From Xanthomonas hortorum pv. cynarae (GTDB taxonomy: Bacteria; Pseudomonadota; Gammaproteobacteria; Xanthomonadales; Xanthomonadaceae), in assembly GCF_002939985.1 (NCBI RefSeq), contig NZ_MDFM01000021.1, positions 27,699 through 91,698 of the forward strand: DNA of 64,000 nt, in the 5' to 3' direction. Positions 33,714-42,921 of this stretch are shown here, one piece after another. The notes under the pieces are model-generated. The model was not told where the DNA came from and did no database searches. It worked only from the letters and a program-made list of their open reading frames with translations. The translations under genes were made by a program, and so were the position numbers. Each line of letters starts with the position of its first letter. Positions within the stretch are counted from its first letter, which is position 1.

Positions 33714-35144
33714 ATGATCCTTTCCACTTACCTCGCAGCGATCTCTGCGTTGTCGTACGCAGACCGTCTTCCTACCTATACAAGCAGGATGCTGGTTGGT
33801 GCCTGGCCTCAGGGTCTGCAACACCTTCAACAACGCCGCGACGGGCAGGCCGCCTCGGATGGCGGCGACGATGAAGTGAGCCTGCTCGGCGCCAGTGGTG
33901 ACGCGCTGCTGATCCTGGAGTATCAGGAAGAAGCCGAAGATGCGTATCGCCATGCCTTGAAGGCGATGCGTGGGCATCAACGGCAGCTGCGGCTGCTGTC
34001 GTGCCGCAACACCGCCTGGTTGATGCTGAGCCAGCGCCGGCTCAGCGCCGCGTTGAACTGTTTTGCGCAGCTGGCGATGGACCGCGAGACGCCGTCCTGC
34101 CTGTGCGGCGAGAGCCTGTTGGGTAAAGCGTTGACGCACTTTCATCTGGGCCAGAGCACACTTGCGCTGCAGACGCTGGAGCGCGCCAACGAGGTGCTTT
34201 CGGAACTGGAGACCGGTGCGAGCGATTGGCTGCGGATCGCCACCGCGCTGCGCCTGGACATGATTGCGCAACTGCGCATCCGTCGCTCCGATCGCATGAG
34301 CGACCACGTGTTCTGGCAGGCCACGCTGCGCCAGGAAGATGCGGCGCATGCCTTCGAGCCCAACGAGCTGCGCGCCTGCATCGCCGATCTGGCCGAGAGC
34401 ATGCCGGTGCTCGCCCAGCGCATGCGGCATGTGCGCAACCTGCTGCGGATTGCCGGTGGCGATACCTTCGGTTTCGATGCGCAGATCGATGCATTGCCGG
34501 CTGCGGCCACCGGTTGCCCGCCGTGCGCCCGCCAGGACGCGCAGGTGGAACTGGCACTGGCTGCGTTGGCGGTGGGGCGTGCGGATCTGGCCGAGCGTGC
34601 GTTGGCCGGTGCCGGCCGGCACCATGCGCCGCGCTGGAATCTGGAGTTCGAGTATTGCCAGGCCAAGATCAGCCAGGCGTTGGGCAAGACCGAGCAGGCG
34701 TTGTTGCTCTACAACCGGTATGCGCTGGGTGCGGTGCAATGCCTGCGCAGCGAAGTGCAGGCGCCGCGCCTGCTGGAAAGCGGTACCCCGGCGCATGTGA
34801 GCGACGACATCTCGGCGCGTCTGCCGGCCAAGTACCGGCGTGCCTACACCTACATGATCACCAACGCGCATCGCTCGGATCTGTCGATCAATGAAGTGGC
34901 TGCGCAGATCGGGGTGACCGGGCGTGCGTTGCAGCAGGCGTTCAAGTCGGCCACCGGGCTGTCGCCGACCCAGGTGTTGCGCCGTTACCGGATGCAGAGC
35001 ATCCGCGACGAACTGCTGGCCGAAGGCGGCTGCGGCAGTGTGCTGCAGGCGGCAAGCCGTTGGGGCGTGGGCAGCCGCTCGGCGCTGGCCAAGGGCTACC
35101 GCCAGCACTTCAATGAGGCACCGATGGAAACCTTGCAGCGATAA
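33714..35144 (+). CDS. hrpX: HrpX, AraC-type activator of the type III secretion regulon
   Basis: A 476-residue AraC-family regulator, the exact length known for Xanthomonas HrpX. The N-terminus MILSTYLAAISALSYADRLP and the middle part, with TPR-like helical repeats, match HrpX; the last ~105 residues are the AraC DNA-binding domain (SINEVAAQIGVTGRALQQAF, then LSPTQVLRRYRMQSIRDELL). HrpX binds PIP boxes upstream of hrp, hpa and effector genes. The ATG at 33714 was chosen over an in-frame codon at 33678 from this length. It is divergent from hrpG, its activator. Confidence 0.96.
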   Translation: MILSTYLAAISALSYADRLPTYTSRMLVGAWPQGLQHLQQRRDGQAASDGGDDEVSLLGASGDALLILEYQEEAEDAYRHALKAMRGHQRQLRLLSCRNTAWLMLSQRRLSAALNCFAQLAMDRETPSCLCGESLLGKALTHFHLGQSTLALQTLERANEVLSELETGASDWLRIATALRLDMIAQLRIRRSDRMSDHVFWQATLRQEDAAHAFEPNELRACIADLAESMPVLAQRMRHVRNLLRIAGGDTFGFDAQIDALPAAATGCPPCARQDAQVELALAALAVGRADLAERALAGAGRHHAPRWNLEFEYCQAKISQALGKTEQALLLYNRYALGAVQCLRSEVQAPRLLESGTPAHVSDDISARLPAKYRRAYTYMITNAHRSDLSINEVAAQIGVTGRALQQAFKSATGLSPTQVLRRYRMQSIRDELLAEGGCGSVLQAASRWGVGSRSALAKGYRQHFNEAPMETLQR

Positions 35145-35361
35145 TGTGTCTGGCGCCACGGCCGTGCAGTCATGCAGGCCGTGGCGCTTCGTTTCCGGTG
35201 GGTGATGCAGCAGCGATGTCCGGTCGAAGTGCGGTGGAGGGATCCGAATTGAGACGTGCGTGCGTGCGGCGTGGCTTGCGGCTATGCTTTCCGGCTCGCA
35301 TTGCCACCCAGGAAGGCGCGTCCGAGGATGGGCGTGGCCGCCAAGGAAACGACAGACGATC

Positions 35362-37233
35362 ATGCAAGATCACACCTCCGAGGCGACGGACGCCTCTCAG
35401 ATCCGCCGTGCAGGCGTCGATCTCAACGGACTGATGTCCGTCCTCAGCAAGCACCTCTATTCCACACCGGTGGTCGCGTTGCGCGAGCTGGTGCAGAACG
35501 CGCACGACTCGATCCTGCGCCGCCGCCTGGAACAACCCGACTGGCAAGGCGAATCGCGCATCGAAGTGCATGCCGATGCTGCCCAGGGCATCGTGCGCAT
35601 CGTCGATACCGGCGCCGGGCTGACCCAGCAGGAAATTCACGATTATCTGGCCACTGTGGGCGTGGGCTACACCCGTGGGCTGCGTCAGGGCGGGCACGAA
35701 GACAGCGGCCTGATCGGCATGTTCGGGCTGGGGTTTTTGTCGGCCTTCGTGCTGGCGCGCCGGGTCAGCGTGCGCACCACCTCGTACCAGAGCCCGACGC
35801 TGGGGCATTGCTACATCTCCAGCAACGCCGAGCAATACACGGTCAGCCCGATTCCTGCGCGTGCGCAGGTCGGCACCGAAGTGGTGCTGGAACTGCATGA
35901 GGACTATCTGTCGTTGGTCCAGGAAGGGCGGCTGCGCGAGATCCTGTCGCGCTACTGCGCGCTGTTGCGCGAGCCGATCTGGATCGGGGGCGATGCGCAG
36001 GCGATCAACCCCGAGCCGCCACCGTGGCGCATGCACGATGCGGTGCCCTTGCATCCGGTGCAGGCCTGGCGGCGGCAACGCGAGTTTGCCGCGCGCTTCG
36101 AGCGCAACTTCGAACCGCTGTGCTGCATGCCGGTGCGCACGGCGGAGGGCAGCGATGCGGTCGGCTTGCTATGGGTGCAGGACGGTGCGACCTACGGCAC
36201 CAGCGACAACCGCAATCTGTCGGTGTTCCTGCGCGGCATGCTGCTGGACGACAACGCGCGCGAGCTGCTGCCACCGTGGGCGGGCTTCATCGGCGGGGTG
36301 ATCGAATCCAATCGGCTGACGCCCACCGCCAGCCGCGAGGATCTGCAGCGCGACTCCACCTACACGGCGGTGCAGCACGCGCTGTCCGAAGCGCTGGTGC
36401 AGGGCTTGGCCGACGTCGCACGTCAGCAGCCGGAAGCCTGGCGGCGCATTCTGCTGCGCCACAACGAGGCCTTGCTGGGCGCGGCCTTGTGCGACGAGCG
36501 CCTGTTCGAGTTGCTGATGGAACACGTGCGGGTGCCGACCTCGCAAGGCGATCTGCCGGCGCAGCAGTTGCCGGCGCGTGGCGCAGTGCATGTGATCCTG
36601 GATAGCGACAGCGGTTTCGAAGAGATGCTGTTCCGCGCGATGGGCGTGCCGGTGGCCTACGGAAATCGCTATGCGGTGGTGCCGTTCCTGCGTCGCTGGG
36701 CGCAGGCCAAGGGCGTGCGGCTGGTGGAGCTGGGCACCGAGCAGGGCAACCGGCAGTTGTTCCAACTGGACGACAGCGTGCCGGCCGACGAACTGGCCTG
36801 GCTGGAACAGCATCTGGGCGATGGCGAAGCCTTGGTGCCTGCGCGTTTCAGCCCGGAAGCATTGCCGTTGGTGGTGGTGCCCGACCGTGAGGCCGAACTG
36901 AAACGCCGTCTGGAGCAGGACGAAAACGACAAGCGCGTGTCCACCGCTGCGTTGCGGCTGGCCCGGCAGTTCACTGCGGGGATCGAAGCACGCCAGACCC
37001 AGCGGCTGTATCTCAATCTCGACAACCCGGCGCTGCAGGCATTGCTGGCGGCGCAGCGTGCCGGCAATCCGCAGGCGGCGGTGGCGGCGCGGCTGCTGCG
37101 CTCGCTCAAGGTTATCGTGTCGGCGCAGGGGCGCACCCAGCCGCAGCCGGGCGCCAGCGCGTCGGGCGGATCGGATTTGAACCGGGCTTTCGGCGATCTT
37201 GCCGAGGCCGTGACCCAACTGCTGGCGCGCTGA
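35362..37233 (+). CDS. HSP90-like ATPase (HtpG family)
   Basis: A 623-residue GHKL ATPase with HSP90 architecture. The N-terminal ATP site has LRELVQNAHDS (Glu42, Asn46), DTGAGL (Asp82) and GMFGLGFLSAF (from about 119); the middle domain has GVIESNRLTPTASREDLQRD, corresponding to the SREXLQ element of HSP90. The C-terminal dimerisation part is short and diverged, without a MEEVD-type tail. It differs enough from housekeeping HtpG (no opening of the ETRGFQ type) to be a paralogue. The next gene, a TPR protein, starts 24 bp downstream, suggesting a chaperone/partner unit. The client is unknown. Confidence 0.82.
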   Translation: MQDHTSEATDASQIRRAGVDLNGLMSVLSKHLYSTPVVALRELVQNAHDSILRRRLEQPDWQGESRIEVHADAAQGIVRIVDTGAGLTQQEIHDYLATVGVGYTRGLRQGGHEDSGLIGMFGLGFLSAFVLARRVSVRTTSYQSPTLGHCYISSNAEQYTVSPIPARAQVGTEVVLELHEDYLSLVQEGRLREILSRYCALLREPIWIGGDAQAINPEPPPWRMHDAVPLHPVQAWRRQREFAARFERNFEPLCCMPVRTAEGSDAVGLLWVQDGATYGTSDNRNLSVFLRGMLLDDNARELLPPWAGFIGGVIESNRLTPTASREDLQRDSTYTAVQHALSEALVQGLADVARQQPEAWRRILLRHNEALLGAALCDERLFELLMEHVRVPTSQGDLPAQQLPARGAVHVILDSDSGFEEMLFRAMGVPVAYGNRYAVVPFLRRWAQAKGVRLVELGTEQGNRQLFQLDDSVPADELAWLEQHLGDGEALVPARFSPEALPLVVVPDREAELKRRLEQDENDKRVSTAALRLARQFTAGIEARQTQRLYLNLDNPALQALLAAQRAGNPQAAVAARLLRSLKVIVSAQGRTQPQPGASASGGSDLNRAFGDLAEAVTQLLAR

Positions 37234-37257
37234 GCGCCGCATCGAAGGAGCAACAGG

Positions 37258-39582
37258 ATGGAAATCTGGAACTGGGTTGAAAAGCTGCAGGACGATCTGG
37301 GCGAAGCCGGTCAGCCGCAGAACGCGCAACTGCTGACGCGCCTGACCGACCATATCTGCGACCTGCAGATCGAACGCGCCGAAGCGCTCCTGCCCGAGGC
37401 GCGTGCGCTGGGCAAGACGCTGGCCAATCCGTGGCTGGAGGTGTTCGTCGGGCATTGGGAAATGCGCAACCGGGTCGGCAATCTGTGCGAAGGCGAGCGT
37501 GCGCTGAGCGATGCCGTGACGCTGTTCGAGCGCGCGCATCGCGCCGATGCGGTGGAGTGCCCGCAATCGGTGTGCGTGACCCAGGATCTGGCCGCGTGCT
37601 ACGCCAATATCGACGGGCCGGGCTGGGTGGAAGAGCGCATCGAAGTATGCGAGGAAACGCTGGGCCGCATCGACCCGAGCTGGTCGTGCTACCAGTGTCT
37701 GAGCTGCGAAAAAGCCGACGCCTTGCTTGACGATGGGCGCGGCGAGGCGGCACTGCATTATCTGGAAGAGCAGTCGCAGACCATTCTTGCGCATGGCGCG
37801 CAGATCTACGACGGCGTGCCGGACATGCGCATCTCGATCCTGCTCTCGCTCGGCCGTGCAGAAGAAGCGCTGGCGCTGATCGAACAGCGCGAACGCGAGG
37901 CCGCACGCGAAGGTGCAGAGTGGGCCAACTGCAGCCAGCCGCGGCGTTTGCAAAAGGCGCGCGCATTGGCGCTGTTGCATCGCGACGATGAAGCGCTGGA
38001 GGCATTTCTGCCGTGGCGCGAGGTTGCGCCACGCTATCGCATGCACTGGTTGCGTGCGGTGGTGGTGCTGGTGTCGCGCACGCCGGAGCGCAACACCTGG
38101 GATCTGGGCAGCCGCTTGCAGGTGATGCTGGATCATTACGCGCAGGTCGGTGCGCATCGCATCCTGATCGACGCGGCCGAGATGGCAATCGCGCTGGCGT
38201 TGCAGCGTGGTGCGGTGTGGACCGCGCGCCGGCATCTGGCGCTTGCGCGTGCGCATGTGCCCAAGTTGCGGCAGGACCGTGGCGCCACGCAATTGCTGGA
38301 CCGTTTGGCCCTGCGCATCGAGACCGCACCGGCGGGCGAGGCGGCGCCGGTGCCTGCCGCGCAGTTGCTGGAATGGCTGGAGGCGCAAGCCGAAGACGTG
38401 GTGCGCAACCCCGAGCGCGAAGCGCAATGGTTGCTGCAGGCAGTGGCCGAGCGCCCCGACGATGCCGAGTTGGTGGACACCACTGCGTCGGCCTTGAGCG
38501 CGTGCGCGGCCGACGATGAGGCGATTACGCTGCTGTGGGCATTCGTGCAGCGGCATGCCGATCGCGAGACCAGCCCGACCTTCCGGCTGATGAATCTGCT
38601 GCTGGGCCGTGGCGACGACGCCGGCATGCGTCGGCTGGCGCAGCTGTATCGCCCGCTGGTGCCGGTGGCGGCGCTGTGGTGCGAAGCGCAGCTTGCCCAG
38701 CGGCTGGCCGATTGGCCGGCGCTGGAACAGGCCTGCACCGCGCTGCTGGAATTGTCGCCCGGCTCGCATGGCGCACGCGGTTTGCTGGGGCGCATGTATC
38801 TCAACACCGGGCGCTTTGCCGAAGCGGCCGAGGTCTACCGGCAGCTGACCGAGCTGATGGAAGAGCCGCGCTCTGCGCATTGGGATCACATGACCGCGGC
38901 CAGTGCGGCGCAGCAGTGGGAGGCAGTGCGTGCCTCGGCGCTGGCGATCGGCATGGAGCTGAGCAGCACCAGCGGTGTGGTCGAAGAGAACTGGGGTTGG
39001 GTGATCGTGCGTTGTGTGGACGACGGCGAGGCGGCCGAGTATTACGCGCGCCGCACCGGCCCGGTCACCGCGCGCATCCTCGAAAACGCGCCTGCGCATC
39101 GGCGTCAGCATGTCGGCGATTGGGTGGTGTTCGATGCCGAGTTGCTGTATCCGCCGCCGGAAGACGAGGCCGAGCGCGAGCGTTTCGTACCGACCTACGC
39201 GCAGGTGCATGTGTTGCAGGCAGGCGGTTACGGCAGCAGCTGGCTGGTGGATGGCGTGCATCCCGGCGAGCCGGCGATCGAGGCCTTGCGCGAAGAGATC
39301 GAGGCCCGCGGCTGGAAGCTGTGGGTGCACAGTCGCGACGATTATCACGTGATCGATCCGCAACATCCGGATGCGTTCGACCCGGAAGATGCGGGCACGG
39401 GCCTGCCCGGCGTGTTGTTCACCGTGGCGCTGCCGGAAGCGGCGGCGCCGTTGGAATTGCATCGGGCCTTGCTTGCCGCCACCGCGCAGTGGCCGCACAC
39501 GATGTGCTGGCTGCGTTTGGCCGAGGCCTGCGATCAGGATCCTCGCCCGCATCTGGACGCAGTGGAGCGTTACGGGCTGTAA
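37258..39582 (+). CDS. Large TPR-like protein paired with the HSP90-like ATPase
   Basis: A 774-residue cytoplasmic protein with no signal peptide. Residues 1-560 are helical and contain several TPR-like helix pairs (for example CEKADALLDDGRGEAALHYL, ARALALLHRDDEALEAFLPW, and LLGRMYLNTGRFAEAAEVYR near 510). The C-terminal ~200 residues are a different, mixed alpha/beta domain (NWGWVIVRCVDDGEAAEYYA, then QVHVLQAGGYGSSWLVDGVH) that was not recognised. It is Trp- and Cys-rich for its size. The tight spacing to the HSP90-like gene suggests a client adaptor or co-chaperone. The opposite strand is open over nearly the whole gene, but that is a codon-bias shadow. Confidence 0.72.
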   Translation: MEIWNWVEKLQDDLGEAGQPQNAQLLTRLTDHICDLQIERAEALLPEARALGKTLANPWLEVFVGHWEMRNRVGNLCEGERALSDAVTLFERAHRADAVECPQSVCVTQDLAACYANIDGPGWVEERIEVCEETLGRIDPSWSCYQCLSCEKADALLDDGRGEAALHYLEEQSQTILAHGAQIYDGVPDMRISILLSLGRAEEALALIEQREREAAREGAEWANCSQPRRLQKARALALLHRDDEALEAFLPWREVAPRYRMHWLRAVVVLVSRTPERNTWDLGSRLQVMLDHYAQVGAHRILIDAAEMAIALALQRGAVWTARRHLALARAHVPKLRQDRGATQLLDRLALRIETAPAGEAAPVPAAQLLEWLEAQAEDVVRNPEREAQWLLQAVAERPDDAELVDTTASALSACAADDEAITLLWAFVQRHADRETSPTFRLMNLLLGRGDDAGMRRLAQLYRPLVPVAALWCEAQLAQRLADWPALEQACTALLELSPGSHGARGLLGRMYLNTGRFAEAAEVYRQLTELMEEPRSAHWDHMTAASAAQQWEAVRASALAIGMELSSTSGVVEENWGWVIVRCVDDGEAAEYYARRTGPVTARILENAPAHRRQHVGDWVVFDAELLYPPPEDEAERERFVPTYAQVHVLQAGGYGSSWLVDGVHPGEPAIEALREEIEARGWKLWVHSRDDYHVIDPQHPDAFDPEDAGTGLPGVLFTVALPEAAAPLELHRALLAATAQWPHTMCWLRLAEACDQDPRPHLDAVERYGL

Positions 39583-39781
39583 GGGCGGCGATCAATATCA
39601 TCGCTGAGCCGCTTAGGTCGTGTGTGGGGATAGGCGATGCGCGGTACTGCATCCGGTGTCCTACTGCGGTACGCGTGCAAGCGCCTGCAGCGAACCGAAG
39701 CATTCCCACGAAACCTGCTGACTTCGTGTGCGCGGTCGGCTTGCGCGCGGTGCCGCATCCGGGCATGTCGCACGTATCCGA

Positions 39782-40882
39782 TCAGCTGCGCTTGCCGTAG
39801 CGCTCCAGCCAATGCGCGTACGACGGTGGCAGCACCCACGACGGGCGTTCTTCGCCCAGCGCCAACGCGGCGTGATACGGCCAATGCGGGTTGGCCAGGT
39901 GCGCGCGGCCGATCATCACCAACTCCATCTGCCCGGCGGCGATGACGCGGTCGGCTTCCAGCGGGTCGTCGATATTCCAGGACGAGGCAACCGGCAACTG
40001 TGCCTCGCGGCTGACGCGTTCGGCGAACGGCGCCAGCAACGCCGGGCCCCACGGAATCTGCGCGGTCGGGGTGCTGAAGCCCATGCTGACGTTGAGCAGA
40101 TCCAGGCCGCTTTGCTTGAAGTTGCGGGTCAGTGCGATGGCTTCCTGCAAGGTCTCCTCATCGCGGCCATCGAATTCGATCACGCCAAAGCGCGCGGTGA
40201 GCGGCAGATGTTCCGGCCAGACCGCACGCACTGCTTGCAGTGTTTCCAGCAGGAAGCGTCCACGATTTTCGGCAGTACCACCGTACTGATCCTGGCGCTG
40301 ATTGGCGTGTACCGAGAAGAAGCTCTGCGCCAGATAGCCATGCGCAAAATGCAGCTCCAGCCACTGGAAGCCGGCATCGCGCGCGCGCTGTGCGGCGGCG
40401 ACAAAATCGCCGCGCACGCGGGCGATGTCGTCCAGCGTCATCTCGCGCGGCAGTTTGGGCAGGCCGCCACCGAAGGCGACGGCCGAGGGCGAGATGGTGT
40501 CCCAGCCACGTGCGTCGCCGTCGGCGATGTGGTCGTCGCCTTCCCACGGCAGGTTGGCGCTGGCCTTGCGCCCGGCGTGACCGATCTGGATGCCGGGTAC
40601 TGCGCCGGCGGCGCTGATCGATGCCGCAATACGCGCCAACCCTTCGGCCTGGGCGTCGTTCCACAGGCCCAGGCAACCGGGCGTGATGCGTCCTTCCGGC
40701 GACACGCCGGTGGCCTCGACGATCACCAGGCCCGCACCGCCGCGCGCCATGCTGGCGTAGTGGACCTGATGCCAGTCGTTGGTGAGGCCGTCCACGGCGG
40801 TGTATTGGCACATCGGCGGAATGGCGATGCGGTTGCGCAGCGTGAGGTCTTTAAGTTGATACGGAGAAAACAGCGATGACAT
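39782..40882 (-). CDS. Old yellow enzyme (YqjM-type NADH:flavin oxidoreductase)
   Basis: A 366-residue FMN-dependent ene-reductase with a TIM-barrel fold. The YqjM-type signature PPMCQYTAVDG (Cys25, Tyr27) is at the N-terminus; HAGRKAS, ELHFAHGYLAQSFFS and NQRQDQYGGTAENRGRF are the conserved substrate and FMN segments, and VMIGRAHLANPHWP lies near the C-terminus. These enzymes reduce activated C=C bonds with NADPH, often against electrophile or oxidative stress. ATG at 40882 gives the standard N-terminus; in-frame sequence to 41062 was rejected. Confidence 0.92.
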   Translation of the reverse strand: MSSLFSPYQLKDLTLRNRIAIPPMCQYTAVDGLTNDWHQVHYASMARGGAGLVIVEATGVSPEGRITPGCLGLWNDAQAEGLARIAASISAAGAVPGIQIGHAGRKASANLPWEGDDHIADGDARGWDTISPSAVAFGGGLPKLPREMTLDDIARVRGDFVAAAQRARDAGFQWLELHFAHGYLAQSFFSVHANQRQDQYGGTAENRGRFLLETLQAVRAVWPEHLPLTARFGVIEFDGRDEETLQEAIALTRNFKQSGLDLLNVSMGFSTPTAQIPWGPALLAPFAERVSREAQLPVASSWNIDDPLEADRVIAAGQMELVMIGRAHLANPHWPYHAALALGEERPSWVLPPSYAHWLERYGKRS

Positions 40883-41322
40883 CGGAGAGCCTGAGAAAAG
40901 TCTGGGCGCGATCAGAACACGCCCGGCCACAGCCCGACACGCCGCTGGTGGCACAGCGCGTTGCACGCACTGGCGGTTGCCCACAGGCGGGCTTGTTCGG
41001 TGTGCCCGTATCACCTCGCTTCGATCAAACTCCCCACCACGCTTTGCGGCAGCGTCCGCCATCGGTCGGTGGCACTCAGACCATCACCGCCTGCATCCGC
41101 CGCCTGCATCTGCGCAGGCGTGGCCGGGCGCACATTCGCCATGTGCGCTGCAATGTCAAACTGCAGCGTGTAGTGTCTGATGACTGCTACAGGTTCGTCG
41201 TTGGTTGCCGAATCTGAATTGTTTTATTCTGCTGCGCTTCGGCGTGGGGGCGCCGCGCCAACCACGGGCGCAGTCCAGCCCGCATGCCCGGCCTTTCTTC
41301 TCTTTACTCGGCGGGTGATCTC
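40883..41322. other. Divergent intergenic region before the stressosome operon
   Basis: About 440 bp between the divergent old yellow enzyme and rsbR. No gene was recognised. An A+T-rich segment around 41210-41232 (TGAATTGTTTTATTCTG) is a plausible promoter site for the rsb operon, but the -35 is unclear. Confidence 0.45.
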
Positions 41323-42165
41323 ATGGTGGCATTGCAGCAGCGCTCGATCGATGCGATTCGTAACCAGGAAACCACGCTGCTGGCCGCGTGGCTGGGCTCC
41401 AGCGGCGGTAACGATGCGCGTATGTCCCGGCAGGAAATCGAAACCCAGAGCGCTGAATTTCTGCGCTTGCTGGTTGCATCCCTGAAGGACGGCGGCAGCA
41501 ACCTGGATGGCGCCGAATGGAGCGAAGTGCGGCGCTTCCTGGAAACGCTCTCGCGCGACCGCGCCACGCGCGGCTTCGATTCGCAGGAAACCGCCAACTT
41601 CATTTTTTCGCTCAAGCGCGTGTTGTTCGAGCTGGTGCAGCGCGAGTACGCCAGTGCGCCTGAGGAGTTGGGCCTGCAGTTGTGGGCGCTGTCCGAATTG
41701 CTGGATCGTCTGGGCCTGTACACCGTCAAGGCGTTCCAGAAGACGCGCGAAGACATCATCGTGCGGCAGCAGGAAGAGATGCTGGAGCTGTCCACCCCGG
41801 TGGTGAAGCTGTGGGACGGCGTGCTGGCGCTGCCGATGATCGGCACGCTGGATTCGCAGCGCACCCAGGTGGTGATGGAGTCGCTGTTGCAGCGCATCGT
41901 CGACACCGGTTCGGAGATCGCCATCATCGACATCACCGGTGTGCCCACGGTCGATACGCTGGTTGCCCAGCATCTGCTCAAGACCGTCACCGCGATTCGT
42001 CTGATGGGCGCCGATGCCATCATCAGCGGCGTGCGCCCGCAGATTGCGCAGACCATCGTGCATCTGGGGCTGGATCTGCAGGGCATCGTCACCAAGGCCA
42101 ACCTGTCCGATGCGCTGGCGCTGGCGCTCAAGCGCACCGGCGTGACCGTGAGCAAGGCGAGCTGA
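41323..42165 (+). CDS. rsbR: Stressosome sensor RsbR-like (RsbR_N + STAS)
   Basis: A 280-residue RsbR-type protein: a helical, globin-like N-terminal sensor domain (about 1-145), a linker helix, and a C-terminal STAS domain (about 155-275). Both phosphorylatable Thr positions of RsbR proteins appear conserved: PTVDTLVAQ (about Thr212) and RPQIAQTIVHLG (about Thr244). RsbR and RsbS build the 1.8-MDa stressosome that holds RsbT. ATG at 41323, preceded by GGGTGA, was chosen over one at 41284. It is the first gene of a six-gene overlapping operon. Confidence 0.88.
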   Translation: MVALQQRSIDAIRNQETTLLAAWLGSSGGNDARMSRQEIETQSAEFLRLLVASLKDGGSNLDGAEWSEVRRFLETLSRDRATRGFDSQETANFIFSLKRVLFELVQREYASAPEELGLQLWALSELLDRLGLYTVKAFQKTREDIIVRQQEEMLELSTPVVKLWDGVLALPMIGTLDSQRTQVVMESLLQRIVDTGSEIAIIDITGVPTVDTLVAQHLLKTVTAIRLMGADAIISGVRPQIAQTIVHLGLDLQGIVTKANLSDALALALKRTGVTVSKAS

Positions 42166-42166
42166 C

Positions 42167-42529
42167 ATGGAGCGCATCCCGATCCTGCGGATGGGCGATC
42201 TGCTGCTGGTCACCATCCAGGTGGACATGCACGATCAACTGGCAATGACCTTGCAGGAAGACCTGTCGGAAAAGATCAGTGCCACCTCCGCGCGCGGCGT
42301 GCTGATCGACATCTCCGCACTGGATATCGTCGACTCCTTCATCGGCCGCATGATCAGCACCATCTCCGGGCTGGCTGCAGTGATGGATGCCAGGACCGTG
42401 GTGGTCGGCATGCAGCCGGCGGTGGCGATCACCCTGGTCGAACTGGGCCTGACCTTGCCGTCGGTGCGCACCGCGCTCAATGTCGAACGCGGCATGCGCC
42501 TGTTGCAGCAACCCGATCGCGATTCATGA
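42167..42529 (+). CDS. rsbS: Stressosome scaffold RsbS-like (STAS)
   Basis: A 120-residue single STAS domain. The phosphorylation site Ser57 in DISALDIVDSFIGRM matches Ser59 of Bacillus RsbS, whose phosphorylation by RsbT releases the kinase. The start follows the rsbR stop by one base, and its stop overlaps the next start (ATGA). Confidence 0.9.
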   Translation: MERIPILRMGDLLLVTIQVDMHDQLAMTLQEDLSEKISATSARGVLIDISALDIVDSFIGRMISTISGLAAVMDARTVVVGMQPAVAITLVELGLTLPSVRTALNVERGMRLLQQPDRDS

Positions 42530-42921
42530 CCACAGGGTCGCAACCGGTACGCACCGAACAGGATGTGGTGCTGGCCCGGCAGACGGTGCGCAAGCTGGTG
42601 GTGCAGTGTGGCCTGCGTCTGGTCGACCAGACCAAGCTGGTCACTGCGGCCAGCGAACTGGCGCGCAACACCGTGATCTACGGCGGTGGCGGCGATATGG
42701 ACTGGGCGCTGGTGGAAAACGGCATCCGCAAGGGCGTGCAGCTGACATTCCGCGACGAAGGCCCCGGCATTCCCGATCTGGATCTGGCACTCACAGACGG
42801 CTGGACTTCCGGCGGCGGACTTGGTCTGGGCCTGTCCGGCAGCCGGCGGCTGGTGGATGACTTTGTGTTGGACACCACGCCGGGCAAGGGCACGCGCATC
42901 ACCATCACCACATGGAAGTGA
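42526..42921 (+). CDS. rsbT: Stressosome serine/threonine kinase RsbT-like
   Basis: A 131-residue GHKL-type protein kinase. The N box (VTAASELARNTVIYG), G1 box (RDEGPGIPD) and G2 box (GGGLGLGLSGSRRL) are intact. In known stressosomes RsbT phosphorylates RsbS and RsbR, is released, and then activates a downstream partner. In B. subtilis that partner is RsbU; no RsbU with a separate N-terminal RsbT-binding domain is seen here. Confidence 0.92.
   Translation: MTTGSQPVRTEQDVVLARQTVRKLVVQCGLRLVDQTKLVTAASELARNTVIYGGGGDMDWALVENGIRKGVQLTFRDEGPGIPDLDLALTDGWTSGGGLGLGLSGSRRLVDDFVLDTTPGKGTRITITTWK

Noticed and set aside
36169..39552. 1127-codon open frame on the minus strand
   Set aside because: It is antisense to the HSP90-like and TPR genes; the composition (Arg/Gln/His-rich, no motifs) is the usual shadow of G+C-rich coding DNA.
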